Source: Desulfuromonadales bacterium (GTDB lineage Bacteria; Desulfobacterota; Desulfuromonadia; Desulfuromonadales; JACZKF01). Taken from it: DNA of 13,560 nt. Location: positions 1-13,560 of the forward strand of contig JACZKF010000221.1 in assembly GCA_014860175.1 (NCBI GenBank), in the 5' to 3' direction. Of this stretch, positions 6,562 through 12,565 are shown piece by piece. Positions within the stretch are counted from its first letter, which is position 1. Every line of letters begins with the position of its first letter. The notes under the pieces are model-generated. The model had not been told where the DNA came from. It made no database searches and saw only the letters and a list, made by a program, of their open reading frames with translations. Both the position numbers and the translations under genes were made by a program.

Positions 6562-8916
6562 TTACGATTTCTTCGGCGCTCGCTTCGCCTTGGTCGCCGC
6601 GGTTTTTGGCGCGGGCGCCGCCTTGGCTTCCTTTTCCCCCTTTTCCGGGGGGACGAGGAGTTGGCGGAAGTCGCATTTTTCCTGTGGGCACTTGCGCACC
6701 GTCCCCTCGCGCTTGGTGGTCTTCTCGACGGTCAGAGGGAAGCCGCAACTCGGACACGGCTGGGTCAGCGGGAGATCCCACAGGGCGAACTTGCATTTGG
6801 GATAGCGGCTGCAGGAGTAGAAGATCTTGCCATAGCGGCTCTTCTTCTCCTGCAGGTCCCCTTCCTTGCAGTCGGGGCAGGTGATGCCGAGCGACTTCGG
6901 CTTGACCAGCGGCTGGATGTTTTTGCACTCCGGGTAGGCGGAGCAGGCCAGGTATTTGCCGAAACGCCCCTGCTTGATCAGCATCGGCGCGGCGCACTTC
7001 TCGCACTTTTCTTCCGAGACGAGCGGCTCTTCCTTCCCCTCGGTCGCCAGCGGTTCAGTATGGCGGCAGTCGGGGAAGCCCGAGCAGGCGAGAAATTTGC
7101 CGCTGCGGCCGAGCTTGACCACCAGCGGCTGCTCGCATTTGGGGCAGCTGCGGTCGGTTTTTTCGGTGGTGACCTCTTCTTTGCTGACCTCGCGCTCTTT
7201 TTGCCGCAACAGGCCGATGAAGGGGTCCCAGAACTCCTTGAGGACGGGGCGCCACTGCTCCTCGCCGCGGGAGATGGCATCGAGACTCTCTTCCATCCGG
7301 GCGGTGAACTCGTAGTCGACATACTGGGGGAAGTGGGTCACCAGCAGGTCGTTGACCACCATGCCAACGTCTTCCGGAAAAAAGGTGCGCTTCTCCAGCC
7401 GCACATACTTGCGCAGCACCAGGGTGTTCATGATCGAGGCATAGGTGGAGGGGCGGCCGATGCCGTTTTCCTCCAGGGTCTTGACCAGGCTCGCCTCGGT
7501 GAAGCGGGGGGGCGGCTGGGTAAAGTGCTGTTCCGGCAGAATCTGCTCGCGCTGGAGGCGTTCCCCTTCGCTCAAGGGGGGGAGGAGCCCTTCCTGCTCT
7601 TCTTCGGTATCGTCCGTCCCTTCGATATAGAGCTTCATAAAGCCGGGAAAGCGGATGACCTGGCCGGTGGCGCGGAAGGTGAAGGTCCGCTCGGTACTCG
7701 GGCGGTTTTCGATATCGACGCTGGTCGCATCGAGAATCGCCGCCGCCATCTGCGAAGCGACCATGCGGTTCCAGATCAGGTGATAGAGGCGGTACTGGTC
7801 GGAGGTGAGGTGCGGTTTGACCTTCTCGGGGGTGTTGGCGACGTAGGTGGGGCGGATCGCCTCGTGGGCCTCCTGGACATTTTTCGCCTTGCTCTTGTAG
7901 ACCCGCGGTTGCGCCAGGGCGTATTCCGGGCCGAACAGGGAGCTGATCACCTCCCGGGCTTCCTGGGTGGCGACCTCGGAGAGGGCGACCGAGTCGGTAC
8001 GCATGTAGGTGATCAGGCCGACCGCCCCTTCCCCGATGTCGATCCCCTCATAGAGCTTCTGGGCGGTGCTCATCGTCTTGCGGGCGGAGTAGCCGAGCTT
8101 GCGGCTCGCCTCCTGCTGCAGGGTGCTGGTGGTGAAGGGGGCGGCGGGGTTGCGCCGCTTCTCGCTGCGGCTGATCTCGGTGACGGTATAGTCCTCCCGC
8201 TCGATGGCCGCCGTCAGCTTCTGCGCCTCCTGTTCGTTACCGATGTCGAATTTGCCCAGGCGCCGACCGTCGATGGCGGCCAGGCGCGCCCGCAGCCGTT
8301 TGCCTCCGCTCGACTTCAGCAGCGCATCGATGGTCCAGTATTCCTCGGAGACGAAAGCCTGGATCTCTTTTTCCCGATCGCAGACCAGGCGCAGGGCCAC
8401 CGACTGGACCCGGCCGGCCGACAGCCCGTAGCGGATTTTTTTCCACAAAAACGGGGAAAGATTAAAGCCGACCAGATAATCGAGAATGGCCCGCGCCTGC
8501 TGCGCATCGACCAGGTTGTAAGAGATCCGGCCGGGATTCTCGATCGCCGCCTGCACCGCCCCTTTGGTGATCTCGTGAAAGGTGACCCGCTTGACCTGGT
8601 GGGATTTTCCGTCCTCGATGCCGAGGGCCTCCAGCAGGTGCCAGGCAATCGCCTCCCCTTCCCGGTCGGGGTCGGTGGCGAGGATCACCTCTTTGCTCAG
8701 CTTGACCTCTTTGCTCAGCAGCTCGATGTGTCGTCGGCTCTCCGGCAGCACATGGTAGCGCGGCTCGAAATCGTGCTCCACATCGACCGAACCCTGCTTG
8801 CTCGGCAGCGCCCGCACATGGCCGTAGGAGGCAAGGACTTTGTACCCCTTACCGAGAAATTTTTCGATCGTCTTTGCCTTCGCCGGAGATTCGACGATGA
8901 CCAGGGAGTTTGCCAT
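6562..8916 (-). CDS. topA: DNA topoisomerase I (type IA)
   Basis: The 784-residue enzyme relaxes negative supercoils by single-strand passage. The Toprim domain is at the N-terminus, with ESPAKAKTI (Glu9) and ATDPDREGEAIAWH (Asp82, Asp84, Glu86) as metal-binding residues. The active-site tyrosine is Tyr304 in GLITYMRTDS. GLSAGRVQSVALRLV (about 164-178) is another core motif. The C-terminal third carries four successive zinc-finger-like C4 motifs, starting CPKCEQP, CEKCAAP, CPDCKEG and CPSCGFP, of which the last is the most diverged. A lysine- and alanine-rich tail ends the protein. The start is ATG at 8916 with GAGG upstream; stop is TAA at 6562. It follows a terminator and a probable promoter of its own, so it seems to be transcribed separately from smg. 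Confidence 0.98.
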   Translation of the reverse strand: MANSLVIVESPAKAKTIEKFLGKGYKVLASYGHVRALPSKQGSVDVEHDFEPRYHVLPESRRHIELLSKEVKLSKEVILATDPDREGEAIAWHLLEALGIEDGKSHQVKRVTFHEITKGAVQAAIENPGRISYNLVDAQQARAILDYLVGFNLSPFLWKKIRYGLSAGRVQSVALRLVCDREKEIQAFVSEEYWTIDALLKSSGGKRLRARLAAIDGRRLGKFDIGNEQEAQKLTAAIEREDYTVTEISRSEKRRNPAAPFTTSTLQQEASRKLGYSARKTMSTAQKLYEGIDIGEGAVGLITYMRTDSVALSEVATQEAREVISSLFGPEYALAQPRVYKSKAKNVQEAHEAIRPTYVANTPEKVKPHLTSDQYRLYHLIWNRMVASQMAAAILDATSVDIENRPSTERTFTFRATGQVIRFPGFMKLYIEGTDDTEEEQEGLLPPLSEGERLQREQILPEQHFTQPPPRFTEASLVKTLEENGIGRPSTYASIMNTLVLRKYVRLEKRTFFPEDVGMVVNDLLVTHFPQYVDYEFTARMEESLDAISRGEEQWRPVLKEFWDPFIGLLRQKEREVSKEEVTTEKTDRSCPKCEQPLVVKLGRSGKFLACSGFPDCRHTEPLATEGKEEPLVSEEKCEKCAAPMLIKQGRFGKYLACSAYPECKNIQPLVKPKSLGITCPDCKEGDLQEKKSRYGKIFYSCSRYPKCKFALWDLPLTQPCPSCGFPLTVEKTTKREGTVRKCPQEKCDFRQLLVPPEKGEKEAKAAPAPKTAATKAKRAPKKS

Positions 8917-8976
8917 CGATTTGCCTCAAAACTGAACTGCCCGGCAACAGCGGGCGGCCAGATCAGGTTTCGCAAC

Positions 8977-9005
8977 AGTGTAGCGCGGCCGCTGGCGACT
9001 GCAAA
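8977..9005 (-). promoter_or_regulatory. Probable sigma70 promoter of topA
   Basis: On the minus strand TTTGCA (9000-9005) is followed after 17 bases by TACACT (8977-8982); each box matches 4 of 6 consensus positions. It lies between the smg terminator and the topA ATG and would give a leader of about 55 bases. The -35 box sits in the loop of an inverted repeat (8989-8996 with 9008-9015). Confidence 0.5.
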
Positions 9006-9015
9006 TTGCCAGCGG
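8989..9015. repeat. Inverted repeat overlapping the topA promoter
   Basis: CCGCTGGC (8989-8996) and GCCAGCGG (9008-9015) are perfect reverse complements around an 11-base AT-richer centre that itself contains the palindrome GCAAATTGC (9001-9009). It lies within the proposed -35/spacer zone of topA and a few bases downstream of the smg terminator. It could be an operator, a cruciform-prone site or a second hairpin of the terminator; the sequence does not decide. Confidence 0.45.
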
Positions 9016-9019
9016 GGGG

Positions 9020-9052
9020 AAACAAAAACGGCTGCAGGGTCTCCTGCAGCCG
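9020..9052 (-). terminator. Intrinsic terminator of the ybgF-lysM-dprA-smg unit
   Basis: A perfect 10-bp stem (9029-9038 with 9043-9052, CGGCTGCAGG/CCTGCAGCCG) closes a 4-base loop. On the minus strand it is followed directly by TTTTTGTTT. It begins 9 bases after the smg stop codon. This is a canonical Rho-independent terminator. Confidence 0.95.
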
Positions 9053-9060
9053 CCCGGGAT

Positions 9061-9528
9061 TCAGTGGTACAGCCTCGCCCAGTCGTCCTCGAACAGACAC
9101 TCCATCTCTCGGCGCCAGTCGTCGTGGGACCGGGTAAAGAGGGTGAGGGCGATGATCGGTTTCAGCTCCTTCAGGCAGAGCTGGTCCTCGTCCAACTGCA
9201 GCACCCGGTCGATGACCTCCTCGTGGGCGCTGTCATCGAGGACCCCCATGGAGCGCAGGCGAAGCAGGTAGCCGCGGCTTTCGGTGGAAAGAGCCCGCAC
9301 CTCCTCGGCCGAAAAAATCCGGGTGGTCGGCAGCGTCAGCGGCCGGATCTGCGGCTGGCGCGGCTGCACAGACATGTTCTCCATCCAGCTGAAGGCGGCA
9401 TCGATCTCCTCGGCGGCGAAGCCGAAATCGAGGAGCTCGCCGACCAGATCTCCCTCGGAAAACTGGTCACGCTCCTCCAGAACCATCTGGGTAATCAGGT
9501 TGACAATGGCCAGAACGCGGTCGCGCAA
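9061..9528 (-). CDS. smg: Smg family protein (DUF494)
   Basis: The 155-residue soluble protein is of the Smg/DUF494 family. Its role is unsettled, and it is usually found between dprA and topA-like genes. The N-terminal MRDRVLAIVNLITQMVLEE, the FGFAAEEIDAAFSWMENM segment (about 35-52) and the acidic C-terminal half with LTLFTRSHDDWRREMECLFE fit the family in order and length. The start is TTG at 9528: there is no ATG in the right place, and AGGAG lies 5 bases ahead of it. It begins 20 bases after the dprA stop, and a terminator follows its TGA at 9061. Family call is confident; function is not known. Confidence 0.88.
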   Translation of the reverse strand: MRDRVLAIVNLITQMVLEERDQFSEGDLVGELLDFGFAAEEIDAAFSWMENMSVQPRQPQIRPLTLPTTRIFSAEEVRALSTESRGYLLRLRSMGVLDDSAHEEVIDRVLQLDEDQLCLKELKPIIALTLFTRSHDDWRREMECLFEDDWARLYH

Positions 9529-9548
9529 AGGATCTCCTGTCCGCTCAA

Positions 9549-10643
9549 TCAGCTTCGCCGGCCGCGGGTAAACCGCTGTCCGGGCAAGACTTCCACCCCT
9601 CCCTGGAGTTCCAAGTGCAGTAAAATAACGGAAACCTCCATGGGAGTCAAGCCGCTTTTCCGCACCAGATGATCGATATGCAGGGGCGTTTCCTCCAGGC
9701 AGAGGTACAGGTGGCGGTCATTTCCGGCCAGCGTCTGGGCGAAAACCTCCTCCTGCTGGCGCACCTGGCGGGGGCGGGTCTGGGGCCAGAGGACGCTGAG
9801 AATGTCGGCCGCAGTGGTGACCAGATGGGCCCCGTCCTTGAGCAGCTGGTTGACTCCGCCGCTCACCGGCGAGCTGACCGCCCCGGGGACTGCGAAGACT
9901 TCCCGCCCCTGTTCCAGCGCGAACTCCGCCGTGATCAAAGAGCCGGAACCCGCCGCCGCCTCGACGATCAGCACTCCGCGGCACAGGCCGCTGATGATCC
10001 GGTTGCGGCCGGGAAAGTGACCCGGCAGCGGCGGAGTCCCGGGCGGGTATTCGCTGATGATCGCCCCGCTCTCGAGCAGCCGGTCAAACAGGGGGGCATT
10101 TTCCGGTGGATAGATCTGGTCGATGCCGCAGCCGAGAACACCGATCGACCGGCCGCCCCCTTCCAGTGCCCCCCTGTGGGCGCAGGTGTCGATTCCCCGG
10201 GCCAGGCCGCTGACCACGACGATCTCCCTGCCGGCCAGCTCGGTGCAAAGATCAAACGTGAGCCGCCGGCCGGTTTCGGAGGCGCGGCGGGAGCCGACCA
10301 CCGCCAGCGCTTCGCCGGTGGGGAGTTCGCCGCGCCGATAAAGCAGGGCCGGGGGATCGGGGATGGTGCGCAGCAGCGGCGGAAAAGCGGGATCGGTAAA
10401 GGGGACGAGGACGGCGCCGAGTCGCTCGAGGTCGCCACGGGCCTGTTCCAGCTGCGGGTCGCTGGCGTTCGGCACTTGCATCGCCAAGGCCGGCTCGAGG
10501 CCGGCCCGGCGACGCCAGGCGTCCGGGTTGGCGGCGAGAATCGCCTCGGCGCTGCCGAAGGCTTCCAGCAAGCGCAGCAGGCGCCGCCGTCCCAGCCCCG
10601 GGGTCAGCTGCAGCCGCAACCAGCCGGTCTCTTCTGCCGTCAT
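9549..10643 (-). CDS. dprA: DNA processing protein DprA (Smf)
   Basis: The 364-residue protein loads RecA onto incoming single-stranded DNA during natural transformation; it is also widespread in bacteria not known to be competent. An N-terminal helix-hairpin-like segment (LQLTPGLGRRRLLRLLEAFG) precedes the extended Rossmann fold. The fold carries AVVGSRRAS, VVSGLARGIDTCAHRGAL, ISEYPPGTPPLPGHFPGRNR and EVFAVPG, all classic DprA motifs. The C-terminal 60-70 residues (HIDHLVRKSGLTPMEVSVIL onward) form the DprA winged-helix. I chose ATG at 10643 because GAGGG lies 6 bases ahead. ATG at 10649 is possible, and a TTG at 10670 lies inside a hairpin and is unlikely. It follows the LysM gene by 82 bases and precedes smg by 20. 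Confidence 0.96.
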   Translation of the reverse strand: MTAEETGWLRLQLTPGLGRRRLLRLLEAFGSAEAILAANPDAWRRRAGLEPALAMQVPNASDPQLEQARGDLERLGAVLVPFTDPAFPPLLRTIPDPPALLYRRGELPTGEALAVVGSRRASETGRRLTFDLCTELAGREIVVVSGLARGIDTCAHRGALEGGGRSIGVLGCGIDQIYPPENAPLFDRLLESGAIISEYPPGTPPLPGHFPGRNRIISGLCRGVLIVEAAAGSGSLITAEFALEQGREVFAVPGAVSSPVSGGVNQLLKDGAHLVTTAADILSVLWPQTRPRQVRQQEEVFAQTLAGNDRHLYLCLEETPLHIDHLVRKSGLTPMEVSVILLHLELQGGVEVLPGQRFTRGRRS

Positions 10644-10665
10644 TTTCATCCCTCGGAGCCAGAAC

Positions 10666-10700
10666 GGCAAAAGGATTGAAGATCACCTCAATCCTTTGCC
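10666..10700. repeat. Inverted repeat between the lysM gene and dprA
   Basis: GGCAAAAGGATTGA (10666-10679) and TCAATCCTTTGCC (10688-10700) are reverse complements apart from one extra A, with an 8-base loop. It lies 25 bases after the LysM stop and 16 bases ahead of the first possible dprA ATG, so the operon transcript would carry it. There is no following T-run, so it is not a standard terminator. It may be an mRNA-processing or attenuation element or a protein-binding site. Confidence 0.55.
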
Positions 10701-10725
10701 TCATCACAGGTATTGCCGGCCTCTG

Positions 10726-11724
10726 CTATTCGGTGACGGTGGTCACCCGGTCGCCGCGGTGGATCGGCTGGCTGGCCATTTTCAGAATCAGGGCGGTGGC
10801 GGTATCGGTTCGGGTATCGATGACCACCGCCGTGCCGAGCAGCGTATCCGGAAGAGTGAGGGTCTCTTTGTTCAGGGCATGCTGGGTCGCCTCCCGGGGG
10901 CGGCTCAGGTAGAGCAGGTTGCCGGTCGCCAGCCCCGCATCGGTCCCCAGGTCGATATGGATGAGGTCGTACTGCCCCAGGGCGATCTGGCCGTCACCGC
11001 CGGCCAAAATGGCCCCTGAGAGGACGCTTTCGGCGCGCTTCAGGGCAATCTCCTGCCTGGGCGGCTGCCAGGGGCGCAGGCGGGCCCCCCGGGTAATCTC
11101 CAGATCGGAGCTGGTCACCAGCGCCGTTGCCACCACCTGGTCGACCTCCGTGATCTGAACCGTGCCGAGGTCGGTGACCAGCACCCCGGTCTTGGCGCCG
11201 GTGAGCGGGTGGGTGATCGGCTGCCGGACGCTGAACAGAGTGAAGCGGTCGCCCGGACGGGTCGCCGCCAGGTTCTTCAGGTCGACAAAAACGGTGTCGC
11301 CGGCCGCCAGCAAGATCCGGCTATCGATGGCATCGACCAGGACACCGGCGGCGTCGAGCTCTTTGGTACTGACGAAGCTGTGCGCTCCGCCCCGCGACCG
11401 GATGACCATCGGTTCGGCGGCCACAGCCGGCGGGGCGATGGTCTGGCCGGGTGCGGCGGCCGCCATCGGCGCCGACGACTGCCCGGGAACGATCTGCAGC
11501 CGGCCGTCATAGAAGCGTACCTGTTGCCCCGGGTAAATGAAATGCGGGTTGGTGATCTCCGGGTTGTGGGACCATAGGCTTGGCCAGTAGTCGGGATCTT
11601 TGACGAAGCGCTCGGAGATCCCCCAGAGGGTGTCCCCTTTCTGGATCACATAGGTTGGTGCCTCCTGCGCCGCGACGGCGCAGGGGAGCAACCCCAGGCA
11701 GATCAGCAGAAGCATCCGGTTCAT
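10726..11724 (-). CDS. Secreted LysM-domain protein
   Basis: The protein has 332 residues with an N-terminal signal peptide (MNRMLLLICLGLLPCAVAAQ; cleavage probably near residue 20), so it should act in the periplasm. A LysM domain follows at about 24-72 (YVIQKGDTLWGISERF, then NPHFIYPGQQV), which typically binds peptidoglycan or other GlcNAc polymers. The remaining 250 residues are rich in beta-strand-like segments and contain no catalytic motif I recognise; there is no sign of a peptidase or amidase. The start is ATG at 11724, with AGGAGG seven bases ahead; a longer frame to 11757 adds a polar tail before the signal peptide and is unlikely. The gene lies 33 bases after ybgF, suggesting a cell-wall role for the pair. 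Confidence 0.85.
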   Translation of the reverse strand: MNRMLLLICLGLLPCAVAAQEAPTYVIQKGDTLWGISERFVKDPDYWPSLWSHNPEITNPHFIYPGQQVRFYDGRLQIVPGQSSAPMAAAAPGQTIAPPAVAAEPMVIRSRGGAHSFVSTKELDAAGVLVDAIDSRILLAAGDTVFVDLKNLAATRPGDRFTLFSVRQPITHPLTGAKTGVLVTDLGTVQITEVDQVVATALVTSSDLEITRGARLRPWQPPRQEIALKRAESVLSGAILAGGDGQIALGQYDLIHIDLGTDAGLATGNLLYLSRPREATQHALNKETLTLPDTLLGTAVVIDTRTDTATALILKMASQPIHRGDRVTTVTE

Positions 11725-11757
11725 CAGTTTGCCTCCTGTATCAGAGAAATCGGACAT

Positions 11758-12438
11758 TCAATTGGATGGCGGCGAGCGTTTTGCCGCGGCGCTTTCCGGG
11801 TAGCGTTGACGCAGCAGCCGCAGGACCTCTTCCGCTTCCGTGCGGTGATTGAGTTTCTGCAGGGAGACGGCCAGGCGCGCCAGCGCCTCCGGGGCTTTCC
11901 CTCCTTGCGGAGAGCGCTCTGCCGCCTGGCGAAAGGCATCGGCCGCCGCGGCGTGCTGCTGCTGGGAGTCGTAGCATTCTCCGAGCCAATACAGGGCATG
12001 GCCGGCATAATCGTTGCCGGGGTAAAGCCGCAGGAACTCCTGAAAGCCGGTGATCGCCTCCGGACAGCGGCCGGAGGCGTAGCTGGCAAAGGCCTGCAGA
12101 TAGATTTCCGTCGGCGCGGCGGCGCGGGGGGCGCCGAGGGGGGTGCCGGCGGCGCCCGACCCGGCCTTTTGCCCGTCGGGGGTGACCATTTGCGACGACA
12201 GGAGGCGCAGTTCCAGCAACATCTGCTGCTGGTCGTGCAGCCGCCCCTCGAGCAGCAGCAGGTTGTCTTGCAGGCGCTGCATCTGCCGCGCCAGCTCTGC
12301 CTGTTCCTGGCGCAGTTGGGCCAGCTCGGGTTGCCCGTCCCCTGCCGCCGGAGCTGATGCTAACTGCGAGGGGGGGAGGCAGCCGGTCAGGACGAGGAGG
12401 ATCAGAATCGGCAAGAGGAGGAAGGTAACCGTTCGCAT
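11758..12438 (-). CDS. ybgF: YbgF/CpoB-like lipoprotein with TPR repeats
   Basis: The 226-residue protein starts with a lipoprotein signal (hydrophobic stretch, then LTGC with Cys20). Leu at +2 and no aspartate predict the outer membrane. Residues about 38-84 are a Gln/Leu/Arg-rich coiled coil, as in the trimerising N-terminus of YbgF. Residues 86-109 are a Gly/Ala/Pro linker. Residues about 110-220 form TPR units (AFASYASGRCPEAITGFQEFL, YAGHALYWLGECYDSQQQHAAA, and a third ending RTEAEEVLRLLRQRYP). The E. coli homologue CpoB links the Tol-Pal machine with peptidoglycan synthesis at the septum. No tol or pal gene is visible here. The start is ATG at 12438 with GGAG five bases upstream. It is the first gene of its operon. 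Confidence 0.85.
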   Translation of the reverse strand: MRTVTFLLLPILILLVLTGCLPPSQLASAPAAGDGQPELAQLRQEQAELARQMQRLQDNLLLLEGRLHDQQQMLLELRLLSSQMVTPDGQKAGSGAAGTPLGAPRAAAPTEIYLQAFASYASGRCPEAITGFQEFLRLYPGNDYAGHALYWLGECYDSQQQHAAAADAFRQAAERSPQGGKAPEALARLAVSLQKLNHRTEAEEVLRLLRQRYPESAAAKRSPPSN

Positions 12439-12466
12439 GCATTCTCCAAAGGTAAAAATTCCCTAA

Positions 12467-12495
12467 AAAATAGGGAGTTTTGGCAATCTTGTCAA
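12467..12495 (-). promoter_or_regulatory. Strong sigma70 promoter of the ybgF operon
   Basis: On the minus strand TTGACA (12490-12495, perfect) is followed after exactly 17 bases by TATTTT (12467-12472, 4/6 matches). The transcript would start near 12460, leaving a leader of about 22 bases. Two palindromes overlay the boxes: ATCTTG-T-CAAGAT (12486-12498) around the -35 and CCCTA-5-TAGGG (12461-12475) around the -10, either of which could be an operator. Confidence 0.85.
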
Positions 12496-12538
12496 GATAG
12501 AAAGGGGGGTTGGGCTATTCAGCCGCCCGGCGGTTGTG

Positions 12539-12560
12539 CTATCCTCCCGCCGGAGGATAG
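12539..12560 (+). promoter_or_regulatory. Hairpin enclosing the Shine-Dalgarno of the U32 gene
   Basis: CTATCCTCC (12539-12547) pairs perfectly with GGAGGATAG (12552-12560) around a CGCC loop. GGAGG (12552-12556) is the Shine-Dalgarno for the ATG at 12566 (9-base spacing), so the anti-SD arm would hide it in the mRNA. The upstream promoter is not clear, and a start just inside the hairpin would remove the left arm. Confidence 0.6.
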
Positions 12561-12565
12561 CTGCC

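Noticed and set aside
6661..9672. A plus-strand open frame of about 1000 codons antisense to topA and smg
   Set aside because: It runs opposite well-identified genes, and its translation is rich in Gln/Gly/Asp/Leu without domain motifs. Long antisense frames are expected in GC-rich DNA where stop codons are rare.
12489..12521. TTGTCA plus TATTCA as a plus-strand promoter for the U32 gene
   Set aside because: The spacer is 21 bases, outside the normal range, and TTGTCA is simply the other strand of the ybgF -35 palindrome.
12537..12545. TGCTATCCT as an extended -10 promoter for the U32 gene
   Set aside because: Only a partial match, with no acceptable -35 at 16-18 bases upstream. It would start transcription inside the hairpin arm next to the Shine-Dalgarno. 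Not strong enough to list as a feature.
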